From: Dehalococcoidia bacterium
GTDB lineage: Bacteria; Chloroflexota; Dehalococcoidia; Dehalococcoidales; Fen-1064
Assembly (NCBI GenBank): GCA_030691775.1
Contig: JAUYDN010000188.1
Coordinates: 1-5,881, forward strand
Length of the DNA stretch: 5,881 nucleotides
Reading direction: 5' to 3'
Of this stretch, positions 1 through 5,714 are shown piece by piece; position 1 is the first letter of the stretch; the number at the start of each line of letters is the position of its first letter. Under the pieces are notes generated by a model that made no database searches, had not been told where the DNA came from, and saw only the letters and a list, made by a program, of their open reading frames with translations. The position numbers and the translations under genes were made by a program.

Positions 1-120
1 ACCATCAACCAGTTTTTCTTTGTGCTCCCAGACTCTCCTTATCAGGTCATTAGTAACGCCTGTGTAGAGCACCGTATGTTTCGCATTGGTAAGGATGTAA
101 ACATAGTATCGACTGTCCAT
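1..120 (-). CDS. GIY-YIG endonuclease-like protein, N-terminal 40 residues (truncated by window edge)
   Basis: The minus-strand frame from the ATG at 118-120 is open to the window edge and gives 40 residues. The start has the GIY-YIG nuclease signature: the first motif reads VYIL (residues 7-10), the second YTG (19-21), followed by a paired arginine (28-29) and a histidine (33) at the spacing of the catalytic Arg and His/Tyr. This matches the small stand-alone GIY-YIG family (COG2827, YhbQ-like, usually about 80-100 residues). These are single-domain predicted nucleases whose cellular role is mostly unknown. The catalytic Glu and the C-terminus lie outside the window. The upstream frame is open only to a TGA near 169-171 and offers no other ATG, so this start is the best one, although its ribosome-binding site is weak. 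A fold-back repeat ends about 14 nt upstream. Confidence 0.85.
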   Translation of the reverse strand, partial: MDSRYYVYILTNAKHTVLYTGVTNDLIRRVWEHKEKLVDG

Positions 121-133
121 TCTTATCGGCTTC

Positions 134-201
134 AGATTGCCACAGCCTGCCCCGTACCTGATACGGGGTCATCCGATTTTATCGGGATTCCTCGCAATGA
201 C
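134..201. repeat. Fold-back intergenic repeat with two internal hairpins
   Basis: A compact element fills most of the gap between trxB and the GIY-YIG gene. Its ends carry short inverted arms (ATTGC at 136-140, GCAAT at 194-198). Inside are two hairpins: a perfect 7-bp stem (150-156 with 162-168, loop of 5) and a second stem CCGAT/ATCGG (173-177 with 181-185, loop of 3). Read on the minus strand it starts GTCATTGCGAGG and ends near GTGGCAATCT. I recall these end sequences from repeats dispersed in many bacterial genomes, but no second copy exists in this window, so the repeat status is inference. It could also act as a 3' transcript-stabilising or attenuating structure after trxB. It lacks the U-tract of an intrinsic terminator. 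Confidence 0.6.
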
Positions 202-220
202 ATTGGAGGGTTTTTCCCCG

Positions 221-1147
221 TTATCCTTCCGTCAGGTATTTCTGCGCATTTATTGCCGCTGTTGCCCCGTCCCCGGCGGCGGTGATTGCCTGCCGCCCCG
301 AGTTATGCCGTATGTCTCCCGCCGCCAGCACCCCGGGTACTGCGGTCTCCATCTTTTCGTTGGTGATGATATGCCCTACCTCGTCCAGCAGCACCAGTCC
401 CTTGACCAATCCCGTAGCTGGTTCGAAGCCGACGGAGATGAACACACCGGCTGTTTCAAGCTGTGAAGCGCCCCCGGTCTGCACGTTAGCGAGCTTCACC
501 CGTTTCACCAGGTCGTTACCCTCGATGGCGGAGATGATTGTACTCCACAGGAACTTGATTTTAGGCTCGGCGAAGGCGCGCTCCTGGAGAACTTTTGTAG
601 CGCGTGGCTCGTGGCGGCGGTGGATGACCGTCACCGTGGAAGCGTGCTTGGCGAGATGCAGTGCTTCCGTCAGCGCGGCGTCCCCACCCCCCACCACCAC
701 GACCGGCATATCGATGAAAAAGGCGCTGTCACAGGTGGCGCAGTAAGAAACACCCTTGCCGGTGTAACTGTCTTCTCCGGGCACACCCAGCTTCTTGCGA
801 ACACTCCCCCCGGCGAGTATGAGCGTGCCTGTGGTGCAGGTTTCATCCAGTGTTTTGACCAGCTTATTCTTTTTCCCCTGCAACTCAATCCCAATGGCTT
901 CCGTCGCTTCGATTTTCAAGTTGTATTTACTTGCCTGCTCCCGCATGCGGTCGCCGAGCTCGATGCCGCTGATACCCTCCGGGAAACCGGGGAAGTTCTC
1001 CACGTGCTCGGCGTTGGTAAGTTGTCCGCCGAAGACACCTTTTTCGATGAGCAGGCTTTTCAACCCGGCGCGGGAGGCGTATAAACCCGCCGTCAACCCC
1101 GCTGGTCCCCCGCCGATAATAATAACTTCAAATGTTTTTTCATTCAT
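221..1147 (-). CDS. trxB: Thioredoxin reductase (NADPH, FAD-dependent), 308 aa
   Basis: Cytosolic flavoenzyme that moves electrons from NADPH through FAD and a redox disulfide to thioredoxin-like proteins. The N-terminal FAD-binding Rossmann motif GGGPAG is at residues 12-17, followed by FGGQL (39-43) and ENFPGFP (50-56). The active-site CATC is at 136-139. The NADPH-domain motif GGGDAA is at 153-158, with an HRR segment at 176-178 that normally contacts the NADPH 2'-phosphate. The C-terminal FAD motif AAGD (275-278) and RQAITAAGDG (285-294) complete the fold. At 308 residues the length is typical. The residue after CATCD is Ser rather than the usual Gly, a mild deviation. The ATG at 1145-1147 is chosen because family homology begins there and GGGAG (1157-1161) lies 9 nt upstream; the longer frame to 1354 only re-reads the neighbouring gene. 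The start overlaps the upstream gene's stop by 8 nt, implying translational coupling. Confidence 0.96.
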   Translation of the reverse strand: MNEKTFEVIIIGGGPAGLTAGLYASRAGLKSLLIEKGVFGGQLTNAEHVENFPGFPEGISGIELGDRMREQASKYNLKIEATEAIGIELQGKKNKLVKTLDETCTTGTLILAGGSVRKKLGVPGEDSYTGKGVSYCATCDSAFFIDMPVVVVGGGDAALTEALHLAKHASTVTVIHRRHEPRATKVLQERAFAEPKIKFLWSTIISAIEGNDLVKRVKLANVQTGGASQLETAGVFISVGFEPATGLVKGLVLLDEVGHIITNEKMETAVPGVLAAGDIRHNSGRQAITAAGDGATAAINAQKYLTEG

Positions 1148-1451
1148 GGATGGGTACTCCCATCTCGAGCTGTGTTTGGGCAATGTCGATAACCTGCCGT
1201 AAATCGAACTGCCCGGAAAGCCTGACCTCGCCGTTTGCGAGGAGGAGCGGGAAGCCGGGTGATTTCCCCAGTCTGCGGCGATGGTCTTCCGCATTCGAGA
1301 CGATAGTATGTTTAAGCCGCACGCGGTTACCGAACAACTTGAGTAATTGCTCACGTACGTTTGCCAGTGCCTCCGGTTGTGACCAATCGGTGCCGCAGTT
1401 CTCGGCGCAAGCCGGTTGATTTTTATCCGTCACGATTTCAATGTTTAGCAC
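1140..1451 (-). CDS. Small thioredoxin-fold-like protein with Cys-x3-Cys, predicted TrxB partner (103 aa)
   Basis: I do not recognise a named family with certainty. What is visible: an N-terminal beta-strand-like stretch (3-8), a CAENC motif with Cys15 and Cys19 followed by GTDW, an amphipathic helix (about 26-40), a second strand (44-51), then GFPLLLANGEV (66-76), which resembles the cis-proline strand of thioredoxin folds, then GQFDLRQV (80-87) leading into a last helix. The order resembles the Bacillus YuzD (DUF1462) thioredoxin-like family. The cysteines are spaced Cys-x3-Cys rather than Cys-x2-Cys. The start is GTG (1449-1451), 6 nt after the plsX stop, with a G-run at 1464-1469 as a rather distant ribosome-binding site. 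The stop overlaps the trxB start by 8 nt. Operon position suggests it receives electrons from TrxB; an iron-sulfur or metal-binding role is an alternative. Confidence 0.85.
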   Translation of the reverse strand: MLNIEIVTDKNQPACAENCGTDWSQPEALANVREQLLKLFGNRVRLKHTIVSNAEDHRRRLGKSPGFPLLLANGEVRLSGQFDLRQVIDIAQTQLEMGVPIHE

Positions 1452-1457
1452 AGACTG

Positions 1458-2486
1458 TTACGTCCCCCCGTTGGCGGTGACCGGTACCTCAGGCTCCGAA
1501 AAGTCTGCCTGCTGGATTATCTCCGCAACACCGCGGTCGACACTCCGTTTTGCCGCGCCGATGGCGTTCTTGAGAGCTTTTGCCTGGCTCCGCCCGTGAG
1601 CGATGATGACCGTGCCGTTCAACCCGAGCAAGCATGCCCCACCCGCCTCCCGGTAGTCGATGCGCTTCATCAAAGAGCTCATGCCGGCATCGAAAAGCTC
1701 AGCGCGGGACTGACCGTGAGAAGCGCGGGAGAGCATCTGTCCCACGTTGCGTAGCTTGAGGAAGGTATCGCCCATCCCTTCGAGCGTTTTCAGCATGATG
1801 TTCCCGGTGAAACCATCTGTTACGACCACGTCCACTTTGCCGGCGGAGAGGGAATTCGCTTCGATATTCCCGACAAAATTGAGGCCGGATGCTTTGAGCA
1901 CGGGATAGGTCTCTCTGGCAAGCTGGTTGCCCTTGTTCTCTTCCGCACCATTATTAAGAAGCGCCACCCGCGGTGACGGGATTTGAAAAATCTCGCGCGC
2001 GTAGATATCTCCCATCCGGGCAAACTGGAGGAGGTGCCTGGGTTTGCAATTCGGGTTGGCACCGCAATCGATGAGCAGGAAAGGGTTGGTTATATTGAGA
2101 TCGACGATAGACCCGATTGCGGGACGCTCGATTCCCCCTACCCTGCCCAGAATCATAAACGAGCAGAAGAACACCGCGCCCGTGCTCCCGGCAGAGACGA
2201 ACGCCTGCGCTTTACCCTGGTTGACCAGCTGGATGCCTACCGGAATCGAGGCATTCGGTTTTTTGGTCACTGCTTCGATTGGCGATTCCTCGTCGGAAAT
2301 AACGTCCGGGGCATCGACAATGGTAATATCAAGTTTTTTTGTGTGTCTCGCCGTGAGGACGTGGAGAATTTCTTTCTTGCCGATGAGGGCAATACCGATT
2401 TTGTATTCTTCGGCGGCTTTGAGGGCGCCTTTTACAATTTCATGGGGAGCATAGTCCCCGCCCATCGCATCGACAGCAATAATCAT
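1458..2486 (-). CDS. plsX: Phosphate acyltransferase PlsX, 342 aa
   Basis: Converts acyl-ACP and orthophosphate to acyl-phosphate, the acyl donor for PlsY in the first step of glycerophospholipid synthesis; a peripheral membrane enzyme. Family hallmarks in order: AVDAMGGDYAP (4-14), SDEESP (64-69) with KKPNAS (75-80), FVSAGSTGA (96-104), GIERPAI (118-124), LIDCGANPNCKP (138-149), LLNNGAEENKGN (176-187), GNIEAN (206-211), VVVTDGFTGN (220-229) and DYREAGGACLLGLNG (277-291). The length is normal for the family. The ATG at 2484-2486 is preferred over the 20-residue upstream extension because the family begins with this MxIAVDAMGGD sequence and GGGAG (2492-2496) sits 5 nt upstream. It heads the tight cluster with the thioredoxin-like gene (6 nt away) and trxB, not the more familiar plsX-fab arrangement. 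The 74-nt gap to the amidohydrolase gene shows no clear promoter or terminator. Confidence 0.97.
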   Translation of the reverse strand: MIIAVDAMGGDYAPHEIVKGALKAAEEYKIGIALIGKKEILHVLTARHTKKLDITIVDAPDVISDEESPIEAVTKKPNASIPVGIQLVNQGKAQAFVSAGSTGAVFFCSFMILGRVGGIERPAIGSIVDLNITNPFLLIDCGANPNCKPRHLLQFARMGDIYAREIFQIPSPRVALLNNGAEENKGNQLARETYPVLKASGLNFVGNIEANSLSAGKVDVVVTDGFTGNIMLKTLEGMGDTFLKLRNVGQMLSRASHGQSRAELFDAGMSSLMKRIDYREAGGACLLGLNGTVIIAHGRSQAKALKNAIGAAKRSVDRGVAEIIQQADFSEPEVPVTANGGT

Positions 2487-2560
2487 GGTTTCTCCCGGTG
2501 GTGACAGATTTCCTGAAAACAGAATATATGGGATAAACAAAGCCATGCCCGTAGTGACGA

Positions 2561-3742
2561 TTAGGCCTGGCTGAATTCCTCCTTGACCTTGCGCAAGATA
2601 TCCGGGTTACCGAGCAGGTCGACAATCATCAGCGCCATGGCTTTAGCGGCATCAACCATTCCCTGTATTCCCGATTCCCCGGCGGCTGCCTGCGCAAACT
2701 CCGGCGAGTGAATGGAGACGGACCGTGGTGCAATTGCGACCATCGGATGAATTGCCGGTACAATCTGGCTGACATTACCCATATCCGTACTACCCCCACC
2801 CCCTCCTGGCGCCGGCAGGCGTGCCTCTCGACCCAGTGTCTTTATGTTATCCGCGTAAAGCTGTGCCAGCGTCATATTGCTTTTCATCGCGGCATAGCGG
2901 AGCTCGTCCCAGCGGTATTCCAACCGGGCGCCGGTTGCCTGCGCCGCACCGATGAAGCAGTTTAAGACTTTCTGACCTACTTCGTCAAGATAGGCGTCAT
3001 CCGCGGCGCGGACGATGAACTCCGCCGCACTGTGGTCGGGCACCACGTTTGCCGCTTTGCCGCCATCGGTAATGATGCCGTGAATGCGCGCCGTGCTCCG
3101 GATGTGCTGACGCAAAGCACCAATACCGTTATAAGCGAGAATCATAGCGTCGAGGGCATTGATACCCCTGTCAGGTGCGGCTGAGGCGTGGGCAGACTTA
3201 CCGAAGAACTCAACGTACAGGTTCTGGCAGGCGAGGGCGTTGCTTGAGGCCGCATCGAACGTTTCAGGGTGGACGATGAGCGCCACGTCCAGGTCGTTGA
3301 AGGCGCCTTTCTTCGCCATTGTCACCTTGCCGGCGTACATTTCTTCCGAGGGTGTGCCGATAACGAGCACCGTGCCACCGCAGGCATCGACCGTGTGTTT
3401 CGAGGCGACCGCCGCGCCGCAGGCGATGGTGCAGATGAGGTTGTGACCGCAGGCGTGCCCTAAACCCGGCAGGGCGTCATACTCCGCCAGGACCGCGATT
3501 TTCGGGTTGCCTGTCCCGTAGCTGGCTCTAAAGGCCGTGTTTAGGTCGCAGATGCCTCGCTCAATGATAAAACCCTTCTTTTCCAGGTAGGCGGTCAACC
3601 ACCCGCTTGCTTTGACTTCCTTGAAGCCCGGTTCCGGATTGGCATGGATTTTCAGGGCGAGTCTTTGTAGCTGGAGCCGTTGCGCGTCAACTTGCTTTAT
3701 GGCAGCGTTTTTTAATTTTTCATCTGGAATGCGGGTATTCAT
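2561..3742 (-). CDS. M20-family amidohydrolase / metallopeptidase (AbgB / ACY1L2-like), 393 aa
   Basis: Predicted zinc-dependent cytosolic amidohydrolase that cleaves an amide or dipeptide bond; the substrate cannot be told from sequence. Metal-site motifs: HACGHN (96-101), GTPSEE (129-134), VHPE (157-160) and, near the C-terminus, SIHSPEF (343-349). A lid or dimerisation domain spans roughly 170-285 and includes GKSAHAS (181-187). The segment PGGGGGSTDMGN (312-323) contains a five-glycine run before the conserved STD. Among M20 enzymes it looks closest to the aminobenzoyl-glutamate / ACY1L2 branch, an impression only. The ATG at 3740-3742 is chosen: a further 33 residues are in frame upstream, but that stretch crosses the predicted promoter and the heptamer array. 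Its ribosome-binding site is weak. It is transcribed away from ruvB and lies 74 nt before plsX, so read-through into the plsX cluster is possible. Confidence 0.93.
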   Translation of the reverse strand: MNTRIPDEKLKNAAIKQVDAQRLQLQRLALKIHANPEPGFKEVKASGWLTAYLEKKGFIIERGICDLNTAFRASYGTGNPKIAVLAEYDALPGLGHACGHNLICTIACGAAVASKHTVDACGGTVLVIGTPSEEMYAGKVTMAKKGAFNDLDVALIVHPETFDAASSNALACQNLYVEFFGKSAHASAAPDRGINALDAMILAYNGIGALRQHIRSTARIHGIITDGGKAANVVPDHSAAEFIVRAADDAYLDEVGQKVLNCFIGAAQATGARLEYRWDELRYAAMKSNMTLAQLYADNIKTLGREARLPAPGGGGGSTDMGNVSQIVPAIHPMVAIAPRSVSIHSPEFAQAAAGESGIQGMVDAAKAMALMIVDLLGNPDILRKVKEEFSQA

Positions 3743-3796
3743 AATCGTTCTACGGAGTTTTTCAGATTGGTGGTAATATGGTTTCTGAACGACACT

Positions 3797-3805
3797 ATTA
3801 TACCA
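3797..3805 (-). promoter_or_regulatory. Extended -10 promoter for the amidohydrolase (and possibly plsX) operon
   Basis: On the minus strand the sequence reads TGG followed by a perfect TATAAT (plus-strand positions 3797-3802), an extended -10 element. No good -35 is seen 16-18 bp upstream, where the heptamer array lies; extended -10 promoters often manage without one. Transcription would start near 3790, leaving a leader of about 48 nt before the ATG at 3742. Confidence 0.65.
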
Positions 3806-3839
3806 TAGCTGAGTGCTGACAGCTGATAGCTGAAAGCTC
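3805..3839. repeat. Five tandem heptamers (minus-strand consensus CAGCNNT) between divergent promoters
   Basis: Five head-to-tail 7-bp units run without gaps: 3805-3811, 3812-3818, 3819-3825, 3826-3832 and 3833-3839. On the plus strand the units are ATAGCTG, AGTGCTG, ACAGCTG, ATAGCTG again, and AAAGCTC. All keep GCT at positions 4-6. The array lies between the -10 element of the amidohydrolase promoter and that of ruvB. I recall similar heptanucleotide arrays scattered in cyanobacterial and other genomes. It may be a simple-sequence expansion or a shared operator. Confidence 0.75.
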
Positions 3840-3845
3840 AATTTA

Positions 3846-3854
3846 TGCTATAAT
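3846..3854 (+). promoter_or_regulatory. Extended -10 promoter for ruvB
   Basis: TGC followed directly by a perfect TATAAT (3849-3854) forms an extended -10 element on the plus strand. No recognisable -35 occurs at the usual spacing. Transcription would begin near 3861, giving a leader of about 30 nt that holds the ribosome-binding site at 3878-3883. It mirrors the minus-strand extended -10 at 3797-3805. Confidence 0.65.
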
Positions 3855-3877
3855 ACCGCAATAACGATACGTGAGTT

Positions 3878-3883
3878 AAGGAG
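3878..3883 (+). promoter_or_regulatory. Ribosome-binding site deciding the ruvB start
   Basis: AAGGAG is a strong Shine-Dalgarno sequence. Seven nucleotides later comes ATC (3891-3893), not ATG, GTG or TTG, and the RuvB-like reading begins at that codon. No NTG codon in the ruvB frame lies between this site and the CTG at 3948, so the site points to ATC as the initiation codon. Confidence 0.75.
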
Positions 3884-3890
3884 TAAAACA

Positions 3891-4922
3891 ATCGCACGCG
3901 TTGTTTCCGGCAAGCCAGCAGTCGAAGATAGTCCGCTTGACACGAACCTGCGTCCGCGGCGGATGGATAACTTCATCGGGCAGGGAAAAGTCAAAGAAAA
4001 CCTGCTTATCGCCATTGCCGCCGCTAAAAAACGTGGTGAAGCGTTAGACCACATCCTCCTGTACGGGCCACCCGGACTGGGTAAGACCACGCTGGCGCAC
4101 ATTATCGCCGTCGAGCTGGGCGTGCAAATCCGGGTTACCTCCGGTCCCGCCATCGAGCGTACCGGCGACCTGGCGGCGATTCTTACCAACCTGAAAAAGC
4201 AAGACGTGCTCTTCATCGATGAAATCCACCGGCTCGGCCGTGCCGTGGAGGAAATCCTCTACCCGGCGATGGAAGACTACGCGCTGGACATCGTCATCGG
4301 CAAAGGACCCGGAGCACGGAGCCTGCGCCTTAATCTGCCGCCGTTTACACTGGTGGGCGCCACCACGCGGTACGCCCTGCTCAGCCCACCCCTGCGGGAC
4401 CGGTTCGGTGGTGTTTATCACCTGGACTTCTACGATGAGGAATCCGTGCGGACCATCGTGAAGCGGAGCGCGCAGATACTGCAGATTAAAGTTGAACCGG
4501 AAGCCATCGAAGAGATTGCCCGGCGCGCAAGGGGAACGCCGCGCGTGGCGAACCGATTGTTGAAACGGGTGCGCGATTATGCCCAGGTGAAGGCTAAAGG
4601 CATCGGCACGAAAGAGGTAGCGCTGGAGGCACTGGCGAAGCTGGAAGTAGACCCCATCGGATTAGATGAGCTTGACCGCAAGGTTTTGTACACCATTATC
4701 GAGAAATTCGGCGGGGGACCGGTGGGACTGGAGACCATCGCGGCGTCCATCAGCGAAGACTCAGACACGATTATGGACGTCTACGAGCCGTACCTGTTAC
4801 AGTTGGGCTTCCTGGAGAGAACACCCCGCGGCAGGATGGCGACGCCGCTTGCCTATAAGCACCTGGGGATACCGTACAATAGAGATAAGACGGCACAATC
4901 AGGTTTGTGGAATAGTACGTAA
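3891..4922 (+). CDS. ruvB: Holliday junction branch migration helicase RuvB, 343 aa, apparent ATC start
   Basis: AAA+ motor that, loaded by RuvA, drives branch migration of Holliday junctions in recombinational repair. Numbered from the ATC codon: an N-terminal linker with LRPRRMDNFIGQ (20-31), Walker A GPPGLGKT (59-66), Walker B DEIH (110-113), sensor GATTR (156-160), the arginine-finger region PLRDRFG (167-173), a sensor-2 stretch RGTPRVANRLLKR, and a C-terminal winged helix with GGGPVGLETIA and RTPRGR. The first ATG in frame (3963) would give 319 residues and remove the conserved SGKPAVEDSPLDTNLRPRR leader. Starting at ATC restores it, gives the usual family length and follows AAGGAG by 7 nt. 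A sequencing error (ATG read as ATC) is an alternative. It has its own promoter, no ruvA or ruvC beside it, and converges on the HAD gene. Confidence 0.95.
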   Translation: MARVVSGKPAVEDSPLDTNLRPRRMDNFIGQGKVKENLLIAIAAAKKRGEALDHILLYGPPGLGKTTLAHIIAVELGVQIRVTSGPAIERTGDLAAILTNLKKQDVLFIDEIHRLGRAVEEILYPAMEDYALDIVIGKGPGARSLRLNLPPFTLVGATTRYALLSPPLRDRFGGVYHLDFYDEESVRTIVKRSAQILQIKVEPEAIEEIARRARGTPRVANRLLKRVRDYAQVKAKGIGTKEVALEALAKLEVDPIGLDELDRKVLYTIIEKFGGGPVGLETIAASISEDSDTIMDVYEPYLLQLGFLERTPRGRMATPLAYKHLGIPYNRDKTAQSGLWNST

Positions 4923-4985
4923 GAACTATTCATATCCGACGATAATTAACTTTTACCTTTTTACCTGTGGTTTTGAGATTTGACT

Positions 4986-5660
4986 TCACGCCCGTTCAGA
5001 CCGAAGTATTTTCATCAGTTCCATCGGGTGTTTAACCAACACCTTTGCCCCACCCCTCGCCAGCTCCTCCTCTGTCCTGAAACCCCATAACGCTCCGACA
5101 GGGTATATCCCCGCCGCCGCCGCCGTTTTCATATCGATATCAGAATCGCCCAAATAGATAAATTCTGACGGCTTGAGGTGAAGCTCGTTTGCAATCTGCA
5201 GGGCGGCGGTGGGGTCGGGCTTTTTGGGCACGCCGTTCAGAGCGCCACGCACCACATCGAATCTCCATCTGCCCAGTAAACCCGCGACCATTGTTTTCGA
5301 AATGTCATCGGCTTTATTGGAGAGTACCGCCGTTCTTATATCCATTCCTGCCAGCGTATCGAGCAGTTCCGGTATACCGGGGTAGGGACGGGTGTTGATG
5401 GCCCACTGGCGGGAATACTCTTGGTTTATCAGCGCGACCAGCTTATTTACGGTGGCGGGGTCGCGGTGGTCAGGTGGTAACGATTTCAGCGCCATGATTT
5501 CCCTGCCCTCACCGACGAAGTAGCGGTACGCGGGGGTGGGGTGAGTGGCGAAGCCGAGGCGGCGCAAAGCATCGTTGACGGAATTTGCCAGGTCCAGCAG
5601 TGTGTCCAGCAGGGTGCCATCGAGGTCGAAGAGTACGGCTTTAAATCTTGACTGCGACAT
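4986..5660 (-). CDS. HAD-superfamily phosphatase, phosphoglycolate phosphatase-like, 224 aa
   Basis: Predicted magnesium-dependent phosphatase acting through an aspartyl-phosphate. Motif I is FDLDGTLLDT (11-20) with nucleophile Asp12 and acid/base Asp14. An alpha-helical C1 cap follows (about 20-95). Motif II is VLSNK (112-116) with Ser114, the motif III lysine is in KKPDP (146-150), and motif IV is GDSDIDM (171-177) with Asp172 and Asp176. All catalytic residues are present. The architecture and length match Gph-type phosphatases, which clear 2-phosphoglycolate formed during DNA repair or oxygenation reactions, but related enzymes with the same layout act on other substrates (for example pyrophosphate or sugar phosphates), so I give no symbol. 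The ATG at 5658-5660 has GAAGG 5 nt upstream (5666-5670). It faces ruvB across a 63-nt gap. Confidence 0.93.
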   Translation of the reverse strand: MSQSRFKAVLFDLDGTLLDTLLDLANSVNDALRRLGFATHPTPAYRYFVGEGREIMALKSLPPDHRDPATVNKLVALINQEYSRQWAINTRPYPGIPELLDTLAGMDIRTAVLSNKADDISKTMVAGLLGRWRFDVVRGALNGVPKKPDPTAALQIANELHLKPSEFIYLGDSDIDMKTAAAAGIYPVGALWGFRTEEELARGGAKVLVKHPMELMKILRSERA

Positions 5661-5679
5661 TTTGCCCTTCTTTATGCAT

Positions 5680-5685
5680 ATTATA
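5680..5685 (-). promoter_or_regulatory. -10 element for the HAD phosphatase gene
   Basis: A perfect TATAAT reads on the minus strand, 20 nt upstream of the ATG. Predicted transcription start near 5673 leaves a very short leader that still contains the ribosome-binding site at 5666-5670. The -35 region falls inside the imperfect palindrome at 5694-5714 and has no good match to TTGACA. Confidence 0.5.
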
Positions 5686-5693
5686 AGAAAGAC

Positions 5694-5714
5694 GCACAGG
5701 CGGGACGCCTATGC
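5694..5714. repeat. Imperfect palindrome upstream of the HAD gene, dispersed-repeat-like
   Basis: GCACAGGC (5694-5701) and GCCTATGC (5707-5714) are inverted arms around GGGAC, with one non-Watson-Crick position (C opposite A, or G opposite T on the other strand). Followed by CCACC, this resembles palindromic intergenic repeats I recall from many bacterial genomes; only one copy is present here. It covers the -35 region of the predicted HAD promoter, so it may contribute to or block regulator binding there. Confidence 0.5.

Noticed and set aside
206..220. Possible intrinsic terminator after trxB (GGG, five A/T, CCC)
   Set aside because: The stem is only 3 bp and there is no U-tract after it, so it is not a credible terminator; the nearby hairpins belong to the fold-back repeat.
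1148..1354. 69-residue N-terminal extension of trxB
   Set aside because: It overlaps the coding region of the thioredoxin-like gene in another frame, has no family similarity, and the internal ATG at 1147 has a good ribosome-binding site and the canonical TrxB beginning.
1983..2504. 173-codon plus-strand open frame opposite plsX
   Set aside because: It is antisense to a clear plsX, has low-complexity, charged composition with no recognisable motif, and no ribosome-binding site or promoter was seen. The same applies to the long plus-strand frames opposite trxB.
2487..2546. 20-residue N-terminal extension of PlsX
   Set aside because: The PlsX family starts at the AVDAMGGD region, and the internal ATG has GGGAG at 5 nt.
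3805..3839. CRISPR-like array
   Set aside because: Units are 7 bp and contiguous with no spacers; this is a short tandem repeat, not a CRISPR.
3743..3841. 33-residue N-terminal extension of the M20 amidohydrolase
   Set aside because: It would translate the heptamer array and the predicted -10 element, and has no M20-like sequence; transcription likely begins downstream of it.
4923..4985. Bidirectional terminator between ruvB and the HAD gene
   Set aside because: The gap has T-rich runs but no stable inverted repeat that I can find, so no terminator is called.
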